A stretch of DNA of 64,000 nt from DTYU01 sp040756575 (GTDB taxonomy: Bacteria > Bacillota > Desulfotomaculia > Desulfotomaculales > Ammonificaceae). Under the pieces are notes generated by a model. That model saw only the letters and a program-made list of their open reading frames with translations, searched no databases and was not told the origin of the DNA. The position numbers and the translations under genes are program-made. The stretch lies in contig JBFLYP010000009.1 of the NCBI GenBank assembly GCA_040756575.1, positions 1-64,000 on the forward strand. Direction: 5' to 3'. Shown in pieces: positions 17,672 through 25,537 of the stretch (within the stretch, counting starts at the first letter, position 1; the number at the start of each line of letters is the position of its first letter).

Positions 17672-17699
17672 AGAGGCAGGACATTTTTACCAACCGTAG
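17457..17699 (+). CDS. secG: Preprotein translocase subunit SecG, copy 1
   Basis: The 80-aa subunit of the SecYEG channel has two membrane spans (about residues 3-22 and 55-72) joined by the conserved cytoplasmic loop VLQSGRSAGLSGAIGGGAES. GGGGGG lies 7 nt before the ATG. The first 71 codons are identical to the copy at 19829, but the end differs: EAGHFYQP here against VWK there. It follows eno, the usual neighbour of secG in Firmicutes. Either copy could be functional, since both spans are intact. Confidence 0.9.
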   Translation: MLKTIVTVIYVLVCLLLIAVVVLQSGRSAGLSGAIGGGAESLLGKKKGLDEWLAKVTIWVAVIFAAVSLILVEAGHFYQP

Positions 17700-17881
17700 C
17701 GAATGTAAAATTTGGATACTTTCTCCCGGCAATTTCGCCCCAAAGCGACAACAAAGCAGGTATTAGTTATAGAGAAATAACTTTAGCAGTAATGCCGTCA
17801 AGGTTGCCGGTAACCAGAATTCTCAACACCGAAGGATGAACGCCGAATCCTGAACTCAATGAGAAAAAAGGGCGAAGACCG

Positions 17882-19039
17882 ATGAGCAAAGCGAAATTCT
17901 ACTTCTCCATCGCAGCAGCTTACTTATGCGCCTTGTTTTTCGCCGCGCCGGCCTTTGCCTGGACGCACGGGCAGTTTTCGGCCACCACCGATGCCTGCGC
18001 CGGCTGCCACGTAGCCCACGCTGCGCAGGCACCTAAGCTCTTAAAGACCGGGCCGACGCAGACGGAACTCTGCTTTCTCTGCCACGGTGACGGCGGCGTG
18101 AGCGCCCCCTACGACATCAAAATCGGCAAGACCACCGTCGGCGGCATCACCTACGCGTCCACGGCAGGCGGTTTTGAAAAACAATGGGTGGGCCCGGGCG
18201 CAAACGATTACCGGACAGTCACCTCCCGGCATACCGTCTGGGGATACCTCCCAGACACCCTTAACCAGGCCGGCGCATGGAACGGCGAGAGTTCCAAATA
18301 CCTGGTAATCCCTGGCGGCACCTCTTCCCTGACCGGTAACGGCCTGGTTTGCAACTCCTGCCACGACCCGCACGCTGGCGGCAAGGTTCCGGACGGCAGC
18401 GGCTATATTACAGGGAGTTCTACCAGTGCTAACCCACGGTTGCTGCGCCGGAGCATCACTGTTATAGACAGCGCTTATACCGACCTTTACGTCTCGCTCA
18501 AGATGTCAACAGTTGGCACATTCACCTACCAGGGAGTTAGCTCAGGCGTATACCGGGTGATCGAGTACAAATCCGGCAGCACCAGGTGGTGCGGCGCTTG
18601 CCACAACAGGTTCAAGACCAGCAACCGTGATAGCTCTCTTGGTTCGGGACACGCAAACTACTATTTCGGGATGTGGCGCCACCCGATGGACGGACACGTT
18701 GTACCACCGCCCGGCTTCGACGGTAGCATCGACACCGGTACACCCTTGGAGAAACCAGACAGTGTTTACCATGTAGCGTGTTTCACGTGCCACCGGGCAC
18801 ACGGTTCGCCGGCAGCGAATACCGGCTGGGCATCGAGCTGGCCGCGTGACGTTGATCTGGGCGGAACCAGCACCACCTCGGCGCTCCTGCGGATGGACAA
18901 CCGCGGCACCTGTTATAACTGCCATGGCGCGGGGCAGTACAACTGCTGGAATGATTCGCGCCTCCACTGCTCGAGTTGCCACCCCGGCACTTACCACGGC
19001 AGCAGTCCCGACGATTGCACGACCTGCCACGTCTTCTAA
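17882..19039 (+). CDS. Octahaem cytochrome c with doubled CXXCH motifs
   Basis: The 385-aa protein starts with a signal peptide (FSIAAAYLCALFFAAPAFA, cleavage before WTHG) and has eight CXXCH haem sites: CAGCH, CFLCH, CNSCH, CGACH, CFTCH, CYNCH, CSSCH and CTTCH, the last near residue 379. The first pair follows the doubled-CXXCH pattern seen in multihaem cytochromes of anaerobes. It should lie outside the membrane and carry electrons, perhaps to minerals or an extracellular partner; the partner is unknown. No cytochrome maturation genes are in the window. The ATG has a weak GGGCGAAG. It sits between two identical secG copies, suggesting insertion. Confidence 0.85.
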   Translation: MSKAKFYFSIAAAYLCALFFAAPAFAWTHGQFSATTDACAGCHVAHAAQAPKLLKTGPTQTELCFLCHGDGGVSAPYDIKIGKTTVGGITYASTAGGFEKQWVGPGANDYRTVTSRHTVWGYLPDTLNQAGAWNGESSKYLVIPGGTSSLTGNGLVCNSCHDPHAGGKVPDGSGYITGSSTSANPRLLRRSITVIDSAYTDLYVSLKMSTVGTFTYQGVSSGVYRVIEYKSGSTRWCGACHNRFKTSNRDSSLGSGHANYYFGMWRHPMDGHVVPPPGFDGSIDTGTPLEKPDSVYHVACFTCHRAHGSPAANTGWASSWPRDVDLGGTSTTSALLRMDNRGTCYNCHGAGQYNCWNDSRLHCSSCHPGTYHGSSPDDCTTCHVF

Positions 19040-19105
19040 GGAAACACGGGAGCGTACAGCAAACGTGACAACTGGCATACATGGAATGATCAATCGCAAA
19101 GTACG

Positions 19106-19146
19106 GTGGGAAGGCGTTAAAAAATGTTGGCCCTCGGCCTTCCCAC
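19106..19146 (+). terminator. Hairpin after the cytochrome gene
   Basis: GTGGGAAGGC pairs perfectly with GCCTTCCCAC across a 21-nt loop, 67 bp after the cytochrome stop. The following TTACACTTTGCTT is only moderately T-rich, so termination may be partial. Confidence 0.5.
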
Positions 19147-19221
19147 TTACACTTTGCTTCAACCGTGGCAGCCCTAAGCTGGAACCAGTTGTACCTTTTC
19201 TAACCTGCACCTCTTGCTTAG

Positions 19222-19506
19222 CATGACATCCGTAGGTACATCTCATGTCCGACCTGCCACCGGGCGCATGGTTCGCCGGCAGCCAAAACCGGTTGGGCTT
19301 CAAGCTGGCCGCGCGATGCCGCCGACCCGGCCACGGGCAAAGCGACGGGCGACACCTCGGCGCTCCTGCGGATGGACAGCCGGGGCACCTGCTACAACTG
19401 CCACGGTGCCGGCGAGTACAACTGTTGGAACGATCCGCGCATCAATTGTGGAGGCTGTCACCCGGGCGGCGGTCATACCGGCGATTGTACCTTTTGTCAC
19501 CGTTAA
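19222..19506 (+). pseudogene. Truncated multihaem cytochrome c fragment
   Basis: A 94-codon open stretch without a start codon runs to TAA 19506. It encodes four haem sites (CPTCH, CYNCH, CGGCH, CTFCH) and is clearly similar to the last 90 residues of the octahaem cytochrome upstream: both have HRAHGSPAA, TGWASSWPRD, SALLRMD and RGTCYNCHGAG. An in-frame TAG lies just upstream. It is the C-terminal end of a second, tandem cytochrome gene that has lost its signal peptide and first half. Confidence 0.8.
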
Positions 19507-19775
19507 TCCGGGCCGCGCGGCAAACGCGCCGGTCGGTTTACAAAAAAACCGAGCGCTGAATAAAGCGGGAAGGCACACCGTGGAATAGTTTGACGACTCC
19601 GGGGCCTCCCCGTTTAATTTTCCTCCCAAAGAGCACCAACATGCAACATGATAGAATAGCTCCATTGGCACCTTAGAAAACTCGCGAAAAGTTTCAATTC
19701 CCGCACTAATTTTACCCTTTCTTTTGGTGTAAGTTGCGTAAAGAAAATGCCGGCCGCGGATCAAAAAGATTGAGA
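19507..19775. other. Intergenic region before the second secG
   Basis: Together with the secG leader this is a stretch of about 320 bp without a gene. It has a short hairpin near 19533-19551 (TCGGTTT/AAACCGA) and otherwise no feature I can support. Confidence 0.4.
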
Positions 19776-19804
19776 TTGCCAGTTGGTAAGAAGTTTGCTA
19801 TAAT
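19776..19804 (+). promoter_or_regulatory. Promoter of the second secG copy
   Basis: TTGCCA and TATAAT spaced by 17 bp. The -35 box lies just outside the repeat yet has the same spacing as in copy 1, so both secG copies have near-equal promoters. Confidence 0.75.
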
Positions 19805-20043
19805 ACTAACTGGTTTGGGGGGAAGCCGATGCTCAAAACGATTGTTACGGTTATCTATGTGCTGGTCTGCCTCCTGTTGATCGCCGTGGTTGTGCTTCAG
19901 TCCGGCCGGAGCGCCGGCCTCTCGGGCGCCATCGGCGGGGGTGCCGAAAGCCTTTTGGGCAAGAAGAAGGGCCTCGACGAGTGGTTAGCCAAGGTGACCA
20001 TATGGGTGGCCGTCATATTCGCCGCCGTTTCTCTAATCCTTGT
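19799..20043 (+). repeat. 245-bp direct repeat, copy 2 (secG)
   Basis: Identical to 17427-17671. The repeat pair brackets the two cytochrome genes. I see no transposase or inverted termini at its borders, so the origin is more likely recombination than transposition. Confidence 0.95.
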
Positions 20044-20056
20044 GGTTTGGAAGTGA
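19829..20056 (+). CDS. secG: Preprotein translocase subunit SecG, copy 2
   Basis: The 75-aa protein has the same two spans and GGGAES loop as copy 1 and ends in VVWK, a compact C-terminus more like typical SecG (about 75 aa). It is followed within 30 bp by a good intrinsic terminator. I think this is the original 3' end and copy 1 carries the acquired one, but the reverse is possible. The start ATG and SD lie inside the repeat. Confidence 0.9.
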   Translation: MLKTIVTVIYVLVCLLLIAVVVLQSGRSAGLSGAIGGGAESLLGKKKGLDEWLAKVTIWVAVIFAAVSLILVVWK

Positions 20057-20083
20057 CGCTGATCCGAGCGGCCTGACAAGCAA

Positions 20084-20123
20084 AAGCCCGCCTTTGCACG
20101 TCCAAAGGCGGGCTTCTCTTTTA
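20084..20123. terminator. Bidirectional terminator between secG and ppaC
   Basis: AAGCCCGCCTTTG pairs with CAAAGGCGGGCTT (13 bp), with CTCTTTT on the plus side and TTTTGCTTG on the minus side. It separates the convergent secG and ppaC transcripts. Confidence 0.9.
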
Positions 20124-20132
20124 TGACAGCTT

Positions 20133-21035
20133 TTAAGAAGTGAACGCCTTCTCAAGCGGCGGCGCGACCTGCTTTTTCCGGGACATGCAGCCCTGGAGCC
20201 AGAACGAAGCACCCTCCGGTTTGACCCCGAATGCCTTCTCCATCGTTGCCGGGTCCCCCGCAAAATACAGCTCGGAGCCCTCCTTGATGATGTCGGTGGC
20301 GATGAACACCACCATGGCGTAGCCTTTATTGCCCTTCAATTCGTTGAGGTAACTGACAATCTCGTCTTTCCTGCCGTAAACCTCGTTAATATCCACAACC
20401 TCGGTCTGCCCGATACCAACTTTGTTGCCGCCAAAATCAAAGTCTTTAAAGTCGACGTGGATCACGTCGGAGATCGGTTTGCCCTTGATGCTGGCTTTGG
20501 CCTTCTTGATGTCGATGCCGAACGTCTGAATGTCGGCTATTCCGGCGATCTTCGCCAGTTCGGCCGCAATCTTCTTATCCTCTTCGGTGGTGGTCGGGGA
20601 CTTGAAGATCACCGTGTCGGAAAGGACCGCTGCCAGCAAAAGGCCGGCATACGTGGGGTTTTTCTTAACGGCGTCCATATGGTGCTTGGCGATAACCGTC
20701 GCGGTGCTTCCCACCGGCTCCACGTGAATATAAATAGGGGTATTGCAGACAAAGTTCATCTTGTGGTGGTCGACAACCTCGATTATTTCCGCCTTATCGG
20801 CACCGTCAACCACCTGCGCGGGCTCGTTGTGGTCGACGAGGACAAGCTTTTTGCCTGCGGCGTCCGTCATTAACTCGGGCGCAGGAACCCTAAAATAGTC
20901 AAGAACGTAAGCTGTTTCCTCGTTGAGCTCGCCGGGTCTGGCTGCCTTGTATCCCTTCAGACCGGCATAGACAATTGCGGAACAAACGGTATCCGTGTCA
21001 GGGGCCTTATGGCCGATTACATAAACCTCGCTCAC
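20133..21035 (-). CDS. ppaC: Manganese-dependent inorganic pyrophosphatase (family II)
   Basis: The 300-aa DHH-family enzyme hydrolyses pyrophosphate in the cytosol. The motifs are GHKAPDTDTVCSAI near residues 8-21 (His and two Asp metal ligands), VLVDHNEPAQ near 66-75, VVDHHKM near 88-94 (the DHH motif), and the C-terminal DHHA2 domain with SRKKQVAPPLEKAF, which holds the substrate-binding Arg-Lys-Lys. No CBS domains are present. I chose GTG 21035 because TAGGAGGT lies 7 nt upstream; the ATG at 21041 would sit one base from the SD. Confidence 0.93.
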   Translation of the reverse strand: MSEVYVIGHKAPDTDTVCSAIVYAGLKGYKAARPGELNEETAYVLDYFRVPAPELMTDAAGKKLVLVDHNEPAQVVDGADKAEIIEVVDHHKMNFVCNTPIYIHVEPVGSTATVIAKHHMDAVKKNPTYAGLLLAAVLSDTVIFKSPTTTEEDKKIAAELAKIAGIADIQTFGIDIKKAKASIKGKPISDVIHVDFKDFDFGGNKVGIGQTEVVDINEVYGRKDEIVSYLNELKGNKGYAMVVFIATDIIKEGSELYFAGDPATMEKAFGVKPEGASFWLQGCMSRKKQVAPPLEKAFTS

Positions 21036-21279
21036 TTGCATTACCTCCTAATAATAAAAAGTCATTCGAAACCCTTCAAACTTTTTCCTTACCTGCGGCC
21101 CAAAAGTACATCGCAAGCGACCGGAAAACATTCTTTATATGGATTGATTCAGGTCCGGCTTCAAGTCACCTCCTTTATAACTCTTCCTTATATGTCCAAG
21201 GTATTAGTGAATATTTTCGCTATTTCCACTGCTTTTCCTTCAAGAAAATATAAATTTGCCAAACAAAAAGATTTTCCAC

Positions 21280-21308
21280 TTGTTTTCGGTTATGCCGAAA
21301 ACTATAAT
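21280..21308 (+). promoter_or_regulatory. Promoter of rodA
   Basis: TTGTTT and a perfect TATAAT are spaced by 17 bp. The start point would be about 10 nt before the rodA ATG. The spacer contains the inverted pair TTTTCGG/CCGAAAA. Confidence 0.55.
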
Positions 21309-21325
21309 GGTCAAGGTGGGGCATT

Positions 21326-22465
21326 ATGTGGCGGGTGAAAAAGTTTTTACGGTCCTTGGATTATACACTGCTTGTAACGGCCGCATTAATAATTGTATAC
21401 GGCCTGATAGCCATTTCGAGCGCCACGCACGTGACCAACCCCACGGGCGAGGACCCGTATTCCTTCATGAAAAAACAGCTCATTTGGGCGGCTCTGGGGT
21501 TTACGGTAGCGTTCTTTTTTATGGGCTGGCACTACGAGGAATTACCCCGGTACACCACGGCATTGTACATAATAAACCTGGCGCTCCTGACCGCGGTTCT
21601 TTTTGTGGGGCACACCGCTCTCGGAGCACAGCGGTGGATAAAGCTCGGGCCGTTCCTTTTGCAGCCGTCCGAGTTTGCAAAGTTCATTATCATCCTATCT
21701 CTTGCCAACTTTCTGGCACGTCGCGAAGGCAAGCTCAGCCGCCTCCGGGACCTTATGCCGGTCTTTTTATACACCGGTTTACCGCTGCTGCTGATTCTTA
21801 AACAACCCGACCTGGGAACGGCCTTGGTTTTCGTTGCCATTATGTTCGGTATGCTTTACATGGCAGGCGCACGCACGTGGTTGCTGCTGACCCTGGCTTT
21901 ATCCGGGATGATTGCCGTCTGCGGCTGGATATGGGCGCACTTGAACTACGGCGTCTGGATCCCGCTGAAAGAATACCAACTCGCAAGATTGACCATTTTC
22001 CTCAACCCCTGGCAGGACTGGCAGGGGGCGGGCTACCACATGATACAGTCCCAAATCGCCCTTGGCTCCGGGGGCTTGCTCGGACGCGGGCTCTATTGCG
22101 GCACTCAGAATCAGCTTAATTTCCTTCCTGAGCAGCACACCGACTTCATTTTTTCGGTGGTGGGGGAAGAACTCGGATTTGTGGGCGCAGTAACTCTTCT
22201 GATGTTGTACTTTGTCCTTCTTTACCGCAGCGTAAAAATTGCAACCGTTGCCAAAGACTCGTTCGGCCGGTTGGTGGCAACCGGAATCGTTACAATGCTT
22301 GTTTTTCATATTCTCGTTAACGTCGGAATGACTACCGGTATTATGCCGGTAACGGGAATTCCCTTGCCGCTTTTCAGCTATGGGGGCAGCGCAATGCTTA
22401 CAAACCTCGCGGCAATAGGACTGTTAGAGAACATTTATGCAAGACGGCAAAAAATCCTGTTTTAA
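21326..22465 (+). CDS. rodA: Peptidoglycan glycosyltransferase RodA (SEDS family)
   Basis: The 379-aa SEDS protein polymerises lipid II during cell elongation with a class B PBP. It has about ten membrane spans. Family motifs are GAQRWIKLGPFLLQPSEFAK near residues 101-120, KQPDLGTALVF near 156-166 (the catalytic Asp region), QSQIALGSGGLLGRGL near 240-255, FLPEQHTDFIFSVVGEELGF near 267-286, and GIPLPLFSYGGSAML near the end. GGTGGGG lies 5 nt before the ATG. The class B PBP and mre genes that usually accompany it are not in the window. Confidence 0.92.
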   Translation: MWRVKKFLRSLDYTLLVTAALIIVYGLIAISSATHVTNPTGEDPYSFMKKQLIWAALGFTVAFFFMGWHYEELPRYTTALYIINLALLTAVLFVGHTALGAQRWIKLGPFLLQPSEFAKFIIILSLANFLARREGKLSRLRDLMPVFLYTGLPLLLILKQPDLGTALVFVAIMFGMLYMAGARTWLLLTLALSGMIAVCGWIWAHLNYGVWIPLKEYQLARLTIFLNPWQDWQGAGYHMIQSQIALGSGGLLGRGLYCGTQNQLNFLPEQHTDFIFSVVGEELGFVGAVTLLMLYFVLLYRSVKIATVAKDSFGRLVATGIVTMLVFHILVNVGMTTGIMPVTGIPLPLFSYGGSAMLTNLAAIGLLENIYARRQKILF

Positions 22466-22476
22466 CCGGTGGGGCC

Positions 22477-23160
22477 ATGGCGCTCTTTGACCCTTACGCT
22501 GCCGAATACGACTCGTGGTTCAATACACCTAAAGGACGGTTAGTCTGGCAGTTGGAGCTGAAAATTCTCTTAAAGGCCCTCAAGCCCTGCCATGGTGAGC
22601 GGATCCTGGACGCAGGATGCGGCACGGGAAATCTTACGCAGGAACTTGTGGCCCGCGGCGCAAACGTAACCGGGGTGGACGTCTCGGCGGCCATGTTAAA
22701 GATCGCCCGGAAAAAGATGAAGGAAGGCAAGGCCGTTTTTCTCCGGGCCGACGTTGCCTCCCTGCCTTTTGCCCCGGAGAGTTTTGACGCAGCCGTATGC
22801 TTTACAGTGCTGGAGTTTACCCGGAAGCCGGAGGAAGCACTGCGCGAGTTGTGGCGGGTGATTAAGCCCGGCGGACGGATGGTAATCGGCATGCTCAACC
22901 GGCTGAGTCCCTGGGCCGCAGCACGAAAAGGACGCGGGGTATTCGTTTCAGCCCGGTTTTATTCCCCTCGGGAGATGCGACAATTGATCCTGTCTGCCAC
23001 TTCGGCTCCTCGTGGGTCGCTCAGACAGAACGCAGCCATTTACTTTCCGCCCGGGCTCAAAGGCAGACTCCTTCGCTGCGCCGGCCTTTTTGAATTTGCG
23101 GGGCGCCTGATTGCCAGACCTTTCGGTGCAGTAATAGTCTTCAGGCTGGACAAACCCTGA
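22477..23160 (+). CDS. Class I SAM-dependent methyltransferase
   Basis: The 227-aa protein has the SAM-binding glycine loop ILDAGCGTGNLTQEL near residues 44-58, the acidic residue in VTGVDVSAAML near 68-78, RADVAS near 91-96 and the family end of the core fold WRVIKPGGRMVIGM near 128-141. This places it in the UbiE/COQ5-like methyltransferase 11 group. The substrate cannot be read from sequence. It follows rodA by 11 bp and is probably cotranscribed with it. Confidence 0.85.
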   Translation: MALFDPYAAEYDSWFNTPKGRLVWQLELKILLKALKPCHGERILDAGCGTGNLTQELVARGANVTGVDVSAAMLKIARKKMKEGKAVFLRADVASLPFAPESFDAAVCFTVLEFTRKPEEALRELWRVIKPGGRMVIGMLNRLSPWAAARKGRGVFVSARFYSPREMRQLILSATSAPRGSLRQNAAIYFPPGLKGRLLRCAGLFEFAGRLIARPFGAVIVFRLDKP

Positions 23161-23423
23161 GCTTACGGCTTTCGATTTAATCGGGTTGCCGTGAGCAGGG
23201 CGGCGACGCGGGGAAGAAGCGGAAGCGCGGGAATTCCGGTTTCCAAAAGAGAGTGAATGCTTCAATAGCGAACGGCATAAAGTTCTTCGTAGCGGGGCCG
23301 AAAAGGCCCTTTTACATTTTGCGGGTTAAAGAATCAAGCATATTTTCGAATGCTTCCCAGTAGGATTTAAAATGAGACAGGCTCCCAGCGAAACGACTGG
23401 CAATCATGTGGGGAGGGATAGCT

Positions 23424-24122
23424 TTGGCAGGACTGAAAGAATGGCCTCAGTTACCGCCGGAAAAAACGGGCAGAAGCAGGCGCCTGTTGTTCCAAATTGC
23501 GGTGGCTCTTTCCGTCTTTTTGATCTTGGTAGGTTTGAAAGAAACAGGCGGCCCGCTCGGGCGTCAAGTCGACAAAGGTCTCCGTACGGTACTGACTACC
23601 GAGTGGAACTACCAGCCCGTTATGGAAAGGGTAGTAAGACACGGGCTACAGGCTGTAAGCGGCGATTTTTCCTTCCTCGGCGAGCCGGCAAAACCGGTAG
23701 CGGCGCCGGCGCCCGGGCAGCCGCTTTGTTTGCCGGTGTCGGGCAAAATGATCCGCAGATTCGGCTGGAGTAAGGACCCGGTCAGCACCCTGGAGCAGTT
23801 TCACCCCGGAATAGACATCGAGGCTCCTGCCGGTGCACCGGTTAAGGCGGTGGCGGACGGGGAAGTGGCGAAGATGGGAACGGATCCCGCTCTTGGAAGC
23901 TATGTCCTACTAAAACACGGGGGAGACGCGGCGACACTCTACGCACAACTGGGTGAAGTGGAGGTGTCACTCGGCCAGAAGGTCTTAGCCGGCGAGGTTA
24001 TCGGGTGTGTGGGTGAAAAAGGCGATATTTCCGGGAGCGGGCTTCACTTTGAGTACCGCGAAAAAGGCAGACCGGTTAATCCGTTGGATAAGATCACACT
24101 TTTCAGCGGGAGCGAGCGTTAG
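23424..24122 (+). CDS. SpoIVFA-like M23-family membrane protein
   Basis: The 232-aa protein has one membrane span near residues 22-40 (LLFQIAVALSVFLILVGL) and a C-terminal LytM/M23 peptidase-type domain (about 105-225) with FHPGIDIEAPAGAPVKAVADG and GLHFEYREKGRPVNP. The zinc-ligand positions (HPGID and HFE) are partly kept, but as in SpoIVFA it may be non-enzymatic. SpoIVFA holds the SpoIVFB protease inactive until sigma-K is needed. I chose TTG 23424 because GGGAGGG is 6 nt upstream; the ATG at 23406 precedes that SD. It overlaps the next gene by one base, and the pairing supports the call. Confidence 0.8.
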   Translation: MAGLKEWPQLPPEKTGRSRRLLFQIAVALSVFLILVGLKETGGPLGRQVDKGLRTVLTTEWNYQPVMERVVRHGLQAVSGDFSFLGEPAKPVAAPAPGQPLCLPVSGKMIRRFGWSKDPVSTLEQFHPGIDIEAPAGAPVKAVADGEVAKMGTDPALGSYVLLKHGGDAATLYAQLGEVEVSLGQKVLAGEVIGCVGEKGDISGSGLHFEYREKGRPVNPLDKITLFSGSER

Positions 24123-25015
24123 TGGAGGTGACCCAGGGCTTGAAAGCCTTCCGGGTACACCCTCTCTTTCTGGCGCTTTTGTTGCTCTACTTCGCAGCAG
24201 GAGTACTTGACAGGGCTGCAGTGGCCTTCGGCTCGGTTTTACTGCACGAGATCGGACATGTGGTGGCGGCTCGTCGTACCGGGGTTATCGTAACCAGAAT
24301 TGAGCTATTCCCGTTCGGGGGGGTGGCCCGCATGGGAGGAACAGGGGCTTTGAGCCCTACTCAGGAAATCACCGTAGCGTTGGCGGGACCCGTGACGAGC
24401 CTCTCTTTTTTTTGCATCGGACTCGGGTTAATGCACCTCGGTTACCTGACAGCCGGAATAGGACAGTTCTTTCTAACTGTTAACCTGATGTTAGCCGTAT
24501 TCAACCTTCTCCCCGGACTCCCACTCGACGGCGGAAGGATCCTGCGCGCTTGGCTTTCCGGGAGGCATGGGTTGGGCGTCGGCACTCTCGTCGCAGCCAG
24601 GACGGGGCAATTGATCGGGCTGGTAACCATCGTATTAGGAATATTAGGGCCGGTTCTGGGGCGGTGGGGGTTAGACGCTGCAGCGCTCGGATTTTTTATT
24701 TTCTATGCGGCTACTCGTGAAAAAAGATACATACCTTATTTATTTGTGCAGCAATTAGCGGCAAAAGAGCAAGAACTCACCAGGCAGCGGGTGCTGCCGG
24801 GAGCGGTGCTGGTGGCAACCAAAGAGGCCCGCCTGTTGGAGGTTGCCCGGTTTTTTCACCCCGGACGTTTTCACTTTGTGGCGGTAATGAACGAGGAGAG
24901 CGGAAAACAGAGACTGCTGAGCGAAAAGCAAGTGGTCGAAGCCCTCACGACCTTACCTTCCGGAGCAAGCATCGGAAGCCTCATAGACGAACGGAAGGAT
25001 TACAAACCGCATTAA
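24122..25015 (+). CDS. Site-2 protease, M50 family (SpoIVFB-like)
   Basis: The 297-aa intramembrane metalloprotease has the zinc motif LLHEIGHVVAARR near residues 40-52 and the second motif NLLPGLPLDGGRILRA near 127-142, both with intact catalytic residues (HEIGH and the Asp in LDGGR). It has about six membrane spans and a soluble C-terminal part of about 85 residues in place of a canonical CBS domain. SpoIVFB activates pro-sigma-K in the mother cell. GTG 24122 overlaps the previous stop, and a downstream TTG behind GGAGGTGA is also possible. Confidence 0.85.
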   Translation: MEVTQGLKAFRVHPLFLALLLLYFAAGVLDRAAVAFGSVLLHEIGHVVAARRTGVIVTRIELFPFGGVARMGGTGALSPTQEITVALAGPVTSLSFFCIGLGLMHLGYLTAGIGQFFLTVNLMLAVFNLLPGLPLDGGRILRAWLSGRHGLGVGTLVAARTGQLIGLVTIVLGILGPVLGRWGLDAAALGFFIFYAATREKRYIPYLFVQQLAAKEQELTRQRVLPGAVLVATKEARLLEVARFFHPGRFHFVAVMNEESGKQRLLSEKQVVEALTTLPSGASIGSLIDERKDYKPH

Positions 25016-25537
25016 TTCCCGGAAGAACGAGGATGCCTGCTGCCCCCCCGACCCTCTTCGCTTTTCCAACCCCTGCGAACGACCGCGATAACATTCCAAA
25101 TAAAAAGCCAAGGAGGAGCATAAAGTTTGGTCCGCGCGGTGAACGTGAGAGCGGGAGCGAAACAGAGTCAAACAGCCGCCGGCGTTGGTAATAAATGGTT
25201 ATTTTCCGGGGAATGATTTTTGCAAACACGAAGGAATAGTGAATGACATGCAACCTTTGGGAGATAATTTTGTTATAATTTTAAAGGCAGATTAAACAAC
25301 AGCTAGTAGACTGTTACAAAACTCTAATTTTTTAAAGACAGGTTCTATCTGTTCAAGATAGCAAACTTTGGCAGAAAGCCAGGAGACCATTTGAGAAGTG
25401 AGAAGTGACACACCTCTCATTTGCCAGGCGAAGTTTTGTAGCGGTCTCCTGAAAATGAGGCTCGATACTGAGTCCGTCTTCGGTTACTAAATTTCGAAGC
25501 GGCATTAAATGTCAGGTTGGGGGTCTTGGAGGTAAAA
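25016..25537. other. 522-bp intergenic region before the radical SAM gene
   Basis: It contains an extended -10 element TGTTATAAT (25271-25279), a candidate structured RNA (25311-25455, listed separately), and no coding frame I can support. Confidence 0.5.
25311..25455 (+). ncRNA. Candidate structured RNA with pseudoknot topology
   Basis: Two perfect 9-bp complements interleave: TACAAAACT (25315-25323) with AGTTTTGTA (25432-25440), and CAGGAGACC (25380-25388) with GGTCTCCTG (25443-25451). In an RNA this A-B-A'-B' order is a pseudoknot. Small local hairpins (ACAG/CTGT near 25338-25353) lie inside. An extended -10 promoter element lies about 35 bp upstream. It could be a regulatory leader of the radical SAM gene or a small RNA. 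It could also be a relic of a mobile element. No known family was recognised. Confidence 0.35.

Noticed and set aside
18542..19303. 253-aa minus-strand frame over the cytochrome gene
   Set aside because: Antisense to eight CXXCH motifs and a signal peptide; no SD or family.
19650..19680. Sigma-54 promoter (TTGGCACC) before the second secG
   Set aside because: The required TTGC element at the proper spacing is missing; a sigma-A promoter lies at 19776.
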